From Chloroflexota bacterium (GTDB lineage Bacteria; Chloroflexota; Anaerolineae; Aggregatilineales; Phototrophicaceae), in contig JACAER010000050.1 of NCBI GenBank assembly GCA_013388745.1, positions 62,001-126,000 of the forward strand: a DNA stretch of 64,000 nt. Reading direction: 5' to 3'. This document shows, piece by piece, positions 43,025 to 55,500 of the stretch. Each line of letters starts with the position of its first letter. Position 1 is the stretch's first letter. A model generated the notes under the pieces. The model was given only the letters and a program-made list of their open reading frames with translations. It searched no databases and was not told the origin of the DNA. The position numbers and the translations under genes are program-made.

Positions 43025-43185
43025 TGTCTGCTTCGCTTCCGGTTGGTACTCAGCCAGTGCTCGGCCTTTTTTAAGATCTCGTTCTCCATCGTCAATCGCC
43101 CCACCATCCGCTCCAGTTCAGCGCTGCGCTGCTCGCTGTCGCTGTTGCCTGGCTCGCTCTGGCGGCGTTTGTGGGCGAACACTAA
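43021..43185 (-). pseudogene. truncated IS3 OrfA (C-terminal part)
   Basis: Encodes VFAHKRRQSEPGNSDSEQRS, then a leucine-zipper-like ELERMVGRLTMENEILKKA segment and a stop (TGA) overlapping the orfB ATG. The N-terminal helix-turn-helix and start codon are absent. The slippery heptamer AAAAAAG lies in the NEILKKA codons. Confidence 0.8.
43066..43072 (-). promoter_or_regulatory. programmed -1 frameshift site of the IS3 element
   Basis: A AAA AAG in the orfA frame, the classic IS3-family slippery heptamer. The -1 frame downstream is open into orfB. Confidence 0.75.
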
Positions 43186-43192
43186 ATCTTAA

Positions 43193-43556
43193 TTTTTGGT
43201 GTCTCAAAACACAGGTTATAATTCAGTTTATAAGTTGTGTTTTTGCTCACTTTATGTCTTGGGTGTTTTGATCGCCTGTTGTTTGCAAAGCAGCACGCTT
43301 GTGTGTGCCTACATGTGATGAGATGTGGGGTCTTATCGGCATTGTGTGACAGAGTCACTGCTCGTTTATCTTTTCGAGTAACGCACACCATGAACAAAAC
43401 TGAAGGCTGTTCGACGAAGTTGGAATCTTCCAAAGCGAGTGCTGAACCCGCTCACAGGTTTCAAAAGGCACAGTCTGGGGTTTAATGTGAAATTGGCTGC
43501 CGCATTGAGTAGCTATAGGCAATAGGAGGTCGGGGGACGGTAAGCACGCAGGCATA
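43193..43556. other. leader region of the giant surface-protein gene
   Basis: 364 nt, AT-richer than the surroundings, without a convincing gene. It has TATAAT at 43217-43222 (weak -35) and a 31-codon ORF at 43390-43485 of unknown status. A perfect AGGAGG at 43524-43529 lies 27 nt before the first in-frame ATG, too far for a standard start unless RNA folding shortens the distance. Confidence 0.45.
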
Positions 43557-46500
43557 ATGTGTAGCGTCATGAGGCTGACAGCTATGCTTTTATTACGATC
43601 CTTTTCAATTGCCTCGCGTTTGCGCACGCTGTGGATTTTGTCTAGCGTTGTGGTACTTTTGCTGGCGCTCAGTACTCCTGTTTATGCCCAGTTAAGCCCG
43701 ATTCAGCTTACTAAGACAATTGACGGCAACCCGACCAACGTTCAAACCGGTGAAGTACTCTTTTACCGCATCAACTTTGAATGCAGCAGCCTGACTGGAC
43801 CGTGCGGTGCGCTGGAGCTTCGAGATGTGCTGCCAGCGGGCTTAACTTATCTGCCCCCGCCACAATCTGCTGTTCCGAGTGGCTTCACGATTGTGGAAGG
43901 TCCCACTGGCACCGTCACCATCACGAAGAATGATAATAACTTCCTTGATGGCACGCAGTTTGACGCGGTGATCGCGGTACGTGTCAATTATGACCTGCGT
44001 CCGCTGCCGACAGTGTTGAACAATACGATTAGTGGGCGTGTTGATCCACCCGGACCGGGGGGGTTCCTGCTGCCGGTGACTGCCAATGCGCCCCCTGTAA
44101 CCGTTGACCCTGCCACAGAACAGTGGAACATGGTCAAAACGCTCTTTCGCCCGTCGATCAACCCTACCGTCGATACGGATGTCACGTATCAAGTGTCGCT
44201 GTGCCCAATATCGCCTATCGGCAATGTCAGCCTCACAGGCGTGGTGATGACCGACACGCTGCCCGCTGGGGCAGTCTTTGTCTCGGCAAGCGATGGCGGG
44301 ACGCAAGCGGGCGGTGTCGTGACATGGAATATTGGTAATGTGACGCTTGACCCTGTTACAGCGGCAACATGCATCAACCGTTATGTCACGGTGCGCTATC
44401 CATCGACAACCTTTACCGCTGGGGTTAGCACCGTCACCAACACCGCCGCCGCGAACGGCAGTTATATCGATTCAAATAATAACCTGGTCGGTCCGATTGG
44501 CATTGGCACGACGCCAATCAATCACCCGATTGACCCCATCAGCGAAACACCCAACTACAGCAAAGACGATGTGGGCGACCCGATAGCCATCACAGGCACA
44601 GGACGCTTTACACTTAACCTCAGCACAGCAAACACCAACTTTCCATCGAACAACTTGATCTTGATCGATAACATGCCGCCGCAGCTCCAGATTACAGAAG
44701 TGACGAGCGGTACATGGGGCGCAGCGTTCAACAATGTGCGCGCGTTCGTGGAATATTCGACCAACAACGGCAGCACATGGACGGCGTTTCCCGGTCAGCC
44801 GGTGAGCTTCGACACGAACGCGACCTATACCGCGCCTGTCACCAACGTCACCAATGTGCGCTGGCGCTTTGAATATGATGATCCGATTGGTGCGCCGTTC
44901 TTTGAAAATGTAGGGCTGCCTTATACGTGGGCATTCGCCAATGCGCCGCAAATCCGCTTCATCCCGCGCGCCACGCCTGCCGTCGCGGACCCACCCTCAG
45001 GCGCAGTGCTGCCCGCCGCCGTCGCAGGCACAACCTACAACAACTGCTTGCAGGTGACACGCACCAACAGCAGCGGCACACCCACCACGGACCCGTGCAA
45101 TATTGAAGGGGTGACTATTCAGGGTAATTTTGTCAGTTTGCGCACCTCAAAAGGGGAGACGCCCGGCGCAGGCTATGAGCCATTGGACGACCCTAGCATT
45201 TTAACCTTCGTTCCCGATGCGACGATTCTCGCGGGCGACACAGTGCGCTACACCATCACTGTAGAGATAACTGAGCGCTCCTCTGCGCCGCTGATTAACC
45301 CCACAATCCGCGATATTCTGCCTGCTGGACTCATCTTTGTGCGTAACGGCACGGCACAGTTAGACGGCGCAAACTTGCCCGCCGCCCAACAACCAACCTT
45401 CACCCAATCAGGCGCTAATCTGACATGGGAGTGGAACAACCCCACGCCCGCGCTCACTATCAACTCGCTTGTGCTGGGCAGCCGTTTCTTGACGGTGGAG
45501 TTCTTCGCGCGTGTGCCTGCTGGGCAAAGCGAAGGGACATATACCAATGATTTGCAGGTGGCGACCGACTCGATTGACGTAGTGTGCGAGGTGGGCTCGA
45601 CACTGACCGATGGCGCAGACCTTGATGGCGATGGCAACACCACGGAGCCGGTATGTCGAAATCCCGATAACTACGTGGTTGAGCGTTCGGCGGCGCTGCG
45701 TGGCGAAAAGTGGATCCGCAGCACCGATGCCAGCCAGCCGATCTTCTTGAACAGCACTACCTTCCTACCCGACCCGACGTGTCCGAATGGCGGTATCACG
45801 GGCTTGGCGGGCAGCGTCAATCCGTTCACCCGCTTCCCCTGTATCTCGCAAGCCTTTCCCGAAGGGGCGTTAAGCAGTGGGCAGCTTACCCCGCCGCCAC
45901 TCTCGACCACCCTCGACGACTTTGAGTATAACTTGCGCATCTTTAATGATGGCAACGTGCCGCTTAGCCAATACGTGCTGTATGACATTCTACCCTTCTC
46001 TGGCGACAACGGCTCAGGCGGCACGCTCTCGACCACCGCGCGGCTATCGGAGTTTCAACCCGCTTTGCGTGGACCCGTGCAATTCATCAGTGGTCCCGCC
46101 GGGTTAACGGCAGCCAACTTCACAATTGAATACAACGCCAGCAACAACCCGTGTCGTCCAGAAGTCTTTAACCAACCGACTGGTTCACTGTTCCCGGGCG
46201 GCTGTAGCAATGCGTGGACAACGGTATTTTCTACAACAGCGCGCGCTTTCCGCATCCGCCTGAACTCATCTTCCATTCCCCCCACCGCTGGCATCAACGA
46301 AGTTCGCTTCGGCGTGCCAATGTACATCCCTGCCGATGTGCCCGCGCTGGGTACACTAACTGCCAACGATCCGCAGTCGCTAGAGATCGCGTGGAATTCC
46401 TTCTCGCATACTGGTTCTTACCTTGACTTGATCGGCGCGACACGCAACCTTGTTGCCTCTGAGCCACGTAAAGTCGGCATCACCATTCCTGAGCGCTTGA

Positions 46501-49500
46501 GCGTGGGCAACCGCGTCTGGCGCGATGCCGACAACAGCGGCACGATTAACCCTCCTGACGATGTGAACCCCGGTATCGCCAACGTAGTGGTCAACCTGTA
46601 TCAGGACTATGACAACAACAGCATTCCCGATGGCGCGGCGATTGCCACAACGGTAACGGACGCTAACGGCTTCTACCTCTTTAGTAACATCATCCCCGAC
46701 GGGATAAACCGCTACGTCATTGGCATTCCCGCCAGCAATTTTGGCGCGGGACAGCCGCTGTTTAACTTACGCAGCAGCACCGGTCCCGTCCCTGCCCTAG
46801 CATATGTCAACCCGCCTGCGGGCACGACAGACAGTGACGACAACGGCATTGACCCGGCGATAGCTGGGCAAGAAGTGTTTAGCGCTTCGTTTACACTGGT
46901 GGCGAACACTGAAGTCACCAATGAGACGAACCTCTCGACGATTGTGCCCCCGCCCGCTGTGCCCGCTACACGTGACGGTCCGTTTGGGCGCGGCGTAAAT
47001 GGTGAGCAGGACAATGACAGCGATTTAACGTTCGACTTTGGCTTCTTCAGTCAAGTTGATCTGTTTAGCATTGGCAACCGTGTCTGGTTTGACAACGGCG
47101 CGGGCGGCGGCGGCCTCAACAACGGCATCATGGACGGCACAGAACCGCCTGTTGCGGGCGTCACCGTTGAGCTGTACCGCGATGGCAATGCCAATAATCA
47201 GCCCGACCCTGTCGAACTCATGCGCACCGACATCACCGATGTGGGGGGCTACTATCTTTTCGACCAGCTTGATCCCGGTAACTACTTCGTGGTCATTCCT
47301 GCAAGCAACTTTGATGTGACCACAGGTGTCCTGCGCGGCTTGCACAGCAGCCAACCCACTGGCACGGAAACAACGGGTGTAGTAGGCAACCCTGCCACCC
47401 CAAGTATGGACAGGGACGACAACGGCATCAATGTCCCCAATCCCGCTGCGACAGGCGTGCGCAGCGGTGTGATCGTGCTGACGCTTGGCACGCCTGAGCC
47501 AACAGGGGAAACCGACCTCAGCGGTCAAGTCGATCCGGGCGCGCCCGCAAATGCTACCAACAACCCGACTGGCTGGGATGGGCCTGCCTCGATTGGGCGT
47601 TTTGGCGAAGATGACGACAACAGCAACATTACGGTAGACTTTGGCTTCATCCCGCCGTTGAGCATCGGCAATCGCGTCTGGTTAGATAATGGCGCGGTGG
47701 TGGCAGGCACAGACCTCGACAACTACAACGACGGCATCCAGAACGGCATCGAAGCGGGTATCGCTAATGTTGCGCTTAGTCTGTTCTTTGACAGCAACGA
47801 CGATGGCGACTTCCTCGACGCGGGTGAAAATGCGGCGATCCGTACCACCACCACCGACGCTAACGGTTATTACCTGTTCGACGGCTTAGAACCGGGCAAC
47901 TATCAGGTGGGTATCAACGCGGGCAACTTTGGCGCAGGGCAGCCGCTCAATGGTTTAGAGAGCAGCACAGGCAATACCGCCGACATCACTACGGATGTCA
48001 ACGACAATGGTATTGACGATGTGAATTTCGCCACCAACGGCATACGCGGCAACACCCTTAGTCTGCGCTATGGCACGCAGCCGTTGACACCCGCCGCCGA
48101 AAGCGACATCCCCACGAACACGCCCCCTAACACTACAGCTTATGGCGCGAACTTGCGTGGGCGCTTTGGCGAAGCCGACGCCGACAGCAACCTGACGATG
48201 GACTTTGGTTTTGTCGCGCCGCCGTATAATCTCGGTAATCGCGTTTGGCTCGACACCGATAACAGCGGCACGATCAACGGGGCAGACGGCGGCACACCGG
48301 GTATCGCAGGCGTGACTGTGCGCTTACTGGATACGCTGGGCAATCCGATCAATGACCCCAACACAGCGGGCGTTCAACCTTATGTAGTGACTACGGACGC
48401 GACAGGTTACTATCGCTTCGATGGGCTGCCCGCCGGCAGTTATGTGGTCGAAATCGAAGCCACAAACTTTAACGTGGGCAATCCGCTAAACGGGCGCGCC
48501 AGCAGCACGGGCGCCGGGCAAGAAGCCAACCCCAATACGGACGGCGATAGCAATGACAACGGCATCGATACCCCTGTGGCGGGCGCGATCCGCTCCGGCA
48601 CAGTTACGCTGGGTCCCGGCGGCTCTGAGCCAGTGACCGAAACTGATTTGTCTGCCAGCGGGCAGGGTCCTGGCGCGAACAACCGCGCCAACATGACGGT
48701 GGATTTCGGCTTCTACGATGGCTACAGTTTGGGCAACATCGTCTGGTTTGATGACAATAACTCCGGACACAAAGATGGCGCAGAAATAGGCGCACCGGGC
48801 ATTGCCAACGTCGTGGTCAACCTGCTGACGACAGCAGGCGCAGCAGTCGATAACCCCAATTTGACAGGCACGCAAGCCTATACCGCCACGACAGACGTCA
48901 ACGGTTACTACCGCTTTGACAATCTGCCCGCGGGCGATTATATGGTAGAGATCGCCGCCGCAAACTTCAATGTGGGCAACCCCCTATTCGGCTTTGCCAA
49001 CAGCACCGGCGCAAACCAACTTGCAGACCCCAACGCCATCGCACCCGGCACAGACAGCGACGACAACGGCTTAGACACACCCGTGGCAGGTGCTATTCGT
49101 TCGGGCACGGTCACGCTTGGCACAGGCAACAGTGAACCCACTGGTGAGACGGATTTGTCTGCCAGCGGGCAGGGACCCAACCCCGATGCGCGCGCCAACA
49201 TGACCACCGATTTCGGCTTCTACCCCGCTTACACATTGGGCAATCGTGTGTGGATTGATGTTGATAATAGTGGCAACATCAACGGCGCAGACGGGGGTGC
49301 CCCCGGCGTAGCAGGCGTCATCGTCAACCTGCTTGACACCGCCGGCAACCCGATTGATAACCCGAACTTAACAGGCACACAAGCCTACACCGCTACGACC
49401 GATGCCACAGGCTATTACCGCTTCGACAACCTGCCAGCGGGCGATTATGTCGTGGAAATCGCTGCATCAAACTTTGCGGCAGGGGGCACATTATTTGCCG

Positions 49501-52500
49501 CTGTCAGCAGCACAGGCGCGGCGCAAGAAACCGATCCGAACCTCAACGTAGACAGCAATGACAATGGCTTGGATACCCCTGTGTTGGGGGCGATTCGCTC
49601 CAGCACAGTCACATTGGGTACGGGCAATGTTGAACCTGCGAGCGAGACAGATCTCTCTGCGACGGGGCAAGGTCCAACCATTGACACCCGCGCCAATATG
49701 ACGGTGGATTTCGGCTTCGTGCCGCGCTTCAGTCTTGGCAACCGTGTGTGGCTGGACGATGGCACAGGCGGCGGCATATCCAACGATGGGCTGATTAACG
49801 GCGGCGAGCTTGGTATCACGGGTGTGCAGGTGCAGCTCTTTGACAGCGCCAACAATCCTGTTGATAACCCCAGCATTCCCGGCGTACAGCCTTATATCGT
49901 CACCACTGACGCCAATGGTTACTATCGCTTTGACAGCTTGCCCGCAGGGGACTACATCGTTGAAATCATTGCGGCGAACTTCAATGTTGGGCAGCCGCTC
50001 AACAGCTTCGGCAGCAGCGCGGGCGCAGAACCCGACCCCGATGCCAACGTGGACAATAACGACAACGGCATTGACGCCTTGCCCGCTGCCGCTGTGCGTT
50101 CCGGCGTGGTCACGCTTGGTCCAAACTTCAACGAGCCGTTAGCACCCGCCACTGAGACGGATGTTCCCACAACAGGTGGCTTCCCCGGACAGGGTGCGCT
50201 GGATGCGTGGGCAAACATGACCGTCGATTTTGGCTTCGTGCGCCTCTACAGCCTCGGCAATCGCGTCTGGCGTGATGATGCGACAGGCGGCGGCATCTTC
50301 AATGACGGTATCCAAAACGGTGGCGAGGCAGGTATCAATGCCGTCGTCGTGCGCCTGCTGACGGGCGCAGGCACGCCAGCCGACAACCCCAATATCGCGG
50401 GCACCCAGGATTACATCGTTACCACCACGCCACAGGGTTACTACCGCTTCGATAATCTGCTGCCCGGCAACTATATTGTCGAAATCGTCGCCAGCAACTT
50501 TACAGCGGGCGGCACGTTGGCAAACTTCACCAGCAGCACGGGCGCGGGACAAGAAGCCAACCCCAACACCGACGGCGACAGCAACGACAACGGTTTGGAT
50601 ACACCTGTCGCGGGTGCCATCCAGTCCGGCGTTGTCACATTGGGTCCGCTGCCCGGTGAGCCGCTGGGCGAGAATGCCCCCACTGGGCAAGGCGCGCCAG
50701 ACGCACAAGCCAACATGACGGTGGACTTCGGTTTTGTGCCGGGCGCATACAGTCTCGGCAACCGTGTGTGGATTGACACCGATAACAGCGGCACGATCAA
50801 CGGTATTGAAGCGGGTGTTGATGGCGTCACGGTGCGCCTGCTGGACAACACAGGCACAACGATCCTGTTCACGACCACCACCGCCAATGGCGGCTACTAC
50901 CGCTTTGACAATCTGCCCGCGGGCAATTACATCGTGGAAGTAGCGGCGTCCAGTTTCGGTGTTGGGCAGCCGCTCAATGGCTTAGCAAGCAGCACAGGCG
51001 TGGGGCAAGAAGCCAACCCCAACACCGATGGCGACAGCAACGACAACGGCTTGGATGCGCCGTTTGCAGGTTCAATCCGCTCCGGCACGGTCACACTCGG
51101 TCCCGGTGACAGCGAACCCACTACCGAAACTGACCTCGCGCCAAGTGGGCAGGGAGCGGTCAATATTCGTGCCAACATGACGGTGGACTTTGGCTTTAAC
51201 ACGCCGACGACAACGTACAGCTTGGGCAATCGGGTATGGTTTGACGCCGATAACGACGGCACAATCAACGCATTTGACGGACCTATACCGGGCATAAACG
51301 CCGTTACGGTGAACCTGTTGAACGCAGGTGGCGCTATCATTGCGACAACGACCACTGATGCCAGCGGCTACTACCGCTTTGACAACTTGCCCGCGGGCGA
51401 TTATGTGGTGGAGGTTGCCGCCAGCAACTTCATCGCCACCGCGCCGCTGTTCAACCTGATTAGCAGCAGCGGGCTTGGACAGGAAACCAACCCCAACAGC
51501 AACATTGATCGCAACGATAATGGGTTAGATTTGCCTGTGGCGGGCACGATTCGTTCTGGCACAGTCACCTTGGGTCCAGGCGGATCTGAGCCAACAGGTG
51601 AGACAGATTTGTCTGCTACAGGGCAAGGCGCGGTCGATAATCAAGCTAACATGACGGTAGACTTTGGCTTTACGACCCCTGTCAATGTTTATAGTCTGGG
51701 TAACCGCGTGTGGCGTGACAACGGCACGGGCGCTAACACGAACAACGGGCGTATGGACGCGGGGGAACTCGGCATTGCCAACGTCACCTTGAACCTGCTC
51801 AACGGCGCGGGTACAAGCATTGTCGGCACGACCACGACCGACGCCAACGGCTACTATCGCTTTGACAATCTGCCCGCCGGTACATATCGTGTAGAAGTCG
51901 CGGCGAGCAACTTCACTGCTGGGCAACCGCTGGCAGGCACCACCACCAGCACAGGCGCATTCCAAGAAGCCACGCCTGACAGTGATGTGGATATGAACGA
52001 CAACGGCTTGGACACTCCCGTCGCGGGCGCGATCCGTTCCGGTGTGGTGACGCTTGGTCCCGGCACATCTGAACCGATCAACGAAACAGATCTGTCTGCC
52101 ACAGGGCAAGGCGCACCCGACAACCGCGCCAACATGACGGTGGACTTTGGCTTTGTGGACTCGTTCAGTTTGGGCAATCGTGTCTGGCGCGATGACGGCG
52201 TTGGCGGCGGCACCCCCAACGACGGCATCCAGAATGGGGGCGAGCTAGGGCTTGGCAATGTGACGGTGCGCCTGCTCGACAGCACAGGCACAACCGTGCT
52301 GGCAACCACCACCACCGACGCCAATGGCTACTATCGTTTTGACAACCTTGTCCCCGCCACCTACATTGTCGAAATCGCCGCGAGCAACTTTGGTGTGGGC
52401 GGCGCGCTCAACGGCTTGGTGAGCAGCCCCGTGACAAACGCCAACCCGAACAGCGACGTTGATCGTGATGACAACGGTATCGACGTACCCGTCGCGGGCG

Positions 52501-55500
52501 CGATTCGTTCGGGTCAGGTCACACTGGGTCCGACACCCAGCGAGCCTACAGGCGAAACCGACCTCGCCGCCAGCGGACAAGGCGCGCCCGACAACCGCGC
52601 CAATATGACCGTAGACTTTGGCTTTAACACGCCCACCAACACCTACAGTCTGGGCAACCGTGTATGGTTGGATGATGGCACAGGTGGCGGCGTGGCGAAC
52701 AACGGCATTCAAGACGGCGGCGAATTTGGTATGGTTGGCGTGATCGTCAACCTGCTCGATAACAGCGGCACGCTCGTGCTGGCAACCACCACGACCGACG
52801 CCAACGGTTACTACCGCTTCGATAACTTGACAGCCGCCAATTACATCGTCGAAATCCCTGCGGGCAACTTCGCGGTCAGCCAGCCGTTAAACGGCTTGTT
52901 AAGCAGCGCGGTGACAAACGCGGACCCGAACAGCGATGTTGACCGCGACGACAACGGCATCGACGCTCCACCCGGCAGTGCGGTACGCAGCGGTTTGGTG
53001 GCGCTTGGTCCGGGCAACAGTGAGCCGACGGGTGAAACAGATTTGTCTGCATCCGGGCAAGGCACTGTCGATGACCGCGCCAATATGACGGTGGACTTTG
53101 GCTTTGCCGCGCCTACTGCTGTGTTTAGCTTGGGTAACCGTGTGTGGTTCGACACTGATAACAGCGGGACGATCAATGGCGCAGACGGCGGCACACCCGG
53201 CATTGCCAATGTCACCGTGCGTTTGCTTGATGGCACAGGCACGACGATTGTGGGCAGCACGACCACGGATGCGCAGGGGTACTACCGTTTTGACAACCTC
53301 GCGGCAGGCAATTACATCATCGAAATCGCCGCCACGAACTTCACCGCAGGGCAACCGCTGGTTGGGCTGGCAAGCAGCAGCGGCGCAGGGCAAGAGGCGA
53401 ACCCCAACAACGATGGAGACAGCAATGATAATGGGCTGGATACATTTGTGGCGGGCGCGATCCGCTCCGGCATAGTCACGCTCGGTCCGACACCCACTGA
53501 ACCCACTGGCGAAACTGACCTTGCTGCCAGCGGACAGGGCGCAGCCGATGATCGCGCCAACATGACGGTTGATTTTGGCTTCACGACCTCGTACAGTGTC
53601 GGCAATCGTGTCTGGTTCGATACCAATAACAACAGCACCCTTGATGGCGGTGAAACGGGTATCGCCAGCGTGCGCGTTGAACTATATCGAGACAGTGATA
53701 CGAACGGTGTCTATACAGCGGGCACAGACACGCTTATCAATTTCGTGACAACCGATGCAGCAGGCTATTACTTGTTCACGGGCTTGGCGGCTGCCGATTA
53801 CATTGTGGTTATCCCCGGCAGCAATTTTGACAATGCGGGCGACCCGCTCTTTGGCTACTACAGCAGTGCGACCACACGAAACCCCGCCAACGGCACGCTG
53901 ACCGAAACCGCCGCACCTGACCCGGACAACGATATTGATAGCGAAGACAACGGCACAACCACCGGCACGCTTGGCACGGCGAGTGCTTTTGTCGCCAGCA
54001 GCGCGATCACGCTTGGTCCCGGCACGGTTGAGCCAACAACGGAAAGCGACCCGACTTCAGCGACATTCGCGGACAGCACCCCTAACAACCGCTCGAACAC
54101 GACAGTCGATTTCGGCTTCTATACGATGGCGCTTGGCAATCTCGTGTGGTTCGACGCGGACAACAATGGCGTGGTGAGCGGCACGGAAGCGGGCTTGGAC
54201 GGCGTGTTGGTCGAGTTGTTCCCCGTGGGTGGCAACCTGAATGGCGCGCCACTGGCAACGACACTCACTATTAATGGTGGTCTGTACAGCTTTCCTGGTC
54301 TGGCAGCAGGCGAGTACATCGTGCGTATCCCCGCCAGCAACTTCACAGGCGTGCTAACGGGCTTCACCAGCAGCACAGGCGGCGCGGGCAACCCGTTTGA
54401 AACCCCGCCGGGCGTTGATCCCAACAATGGCACAGACAGCGACGATAACGGTGTGCATGTCTCTGGACCGGCGTCGAACATCATCAGTCCGCCGATCACG
54501 CTCACACCATCTGGTCCGAACACTGTCGTTGACAACGCCACCGGACGTACAACCAACAACACGCTCGACTTCGGCTTGATCTCGTCCGCTCCGCAGGTGT
54601 TCAGCTTGGGCAACCGCGTGTTCCTTGACCTTAACAACAGCGGTACACAAGACCTGACCGAACCCGGTATCAGCGGCGTGCAAGTGCGCTTACTCAGCAG
54701 CGCAGGTGTGCCTGTTGATGACCCGAACCAAGCAGGCGTGCAAGATTACATCATTACGACGGATGCCAGCGGCTATTATCGTTTTGACAACTTGCCCGCC
54801 GGCGATTACATCGTGCAAATTATGGAGGTCAACTTCCAAGCAGGCGGTGTCTTGTTGAACTACAACAGCAGCACCCCTGACGAGCTGCTGCCCAACAACG
54901 ATGCAGACCGCAACGACAACGGCATCGGCACAACCTTTATACCTGGGACGGGCATCATCAGCGGTGTGGTCACGCTCGGTACGGCTGAACCCACTGGCGA
55001 AACGGACATCGGCACAGGTGGGCAAGGCACAGTCGATATCCGCGCGAACATGACGGTGGACTTTGGCTTCACGCCACCGACCGGCTTAATCATCACCAAA
55101 GATGATGGCTTGAACGCGATACTCGTGGGCAGCACGACAACCTACACGGTCAATATCTTTAACAACACGGGTGTGGTGCAAAACAATGTCCAGTTCCTTG
55201 ACGATGTGCCCACACTCAACCCCGAAGGCTTTGATCCTGCCACGATTAGCTGGACGTGTTCGTCTGCACCAGCAGGGCTATGCCCGAATGCAGCAGGCAC
55301 AAACGCCAACATCAACGAGACGATTGCCACTATTCCGGTGGGCGGGCGCGTGATCTACACCATCACGGGGCAAGTGCGTCCATGTCAAACAGCGTGCGGC
55401 GTCTCGATCACCAACACGGCACGCTTGGGCACAGGAGAGCAGGCAACTGATGTGGACGGCATCATCTCCGACCCACCGCAAGGTTCTAAGACTGGCACAG

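Larger units (their letters stand above)
42154..43185 (-). mobile_element. truncated IS3-family insertion sequence
   Basis: The element reads right to left. Its downstream end, 5'-TGTAGTGCGGTCGGAAAACC on the plus strand, is intact, and it contains complete orfB and the last ~55 codons of orfA. The orfA start and the other terminal repeat are missing, with the break near 43180-43190. The last 254 bp recur in inverted orientation at 56646-56899. Confidence 0.85.

Noticed and set aside
43237-43485. 82-codon ORF upstream of the giant gene
   Set aside because: No ribosome-binding site, Cys/His-rich unnatural composition, and it ends in the leader region; not supportable as a gene.
43490-43556. 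Cyclic di-GMP riboswitch before the giant surface-protein gene
   Set aside because: An AGGAGG and a GGTAAGCACGCAGG-like stretch were suggestive, but the conserved GEMM core and tetraloop receptor are not present.
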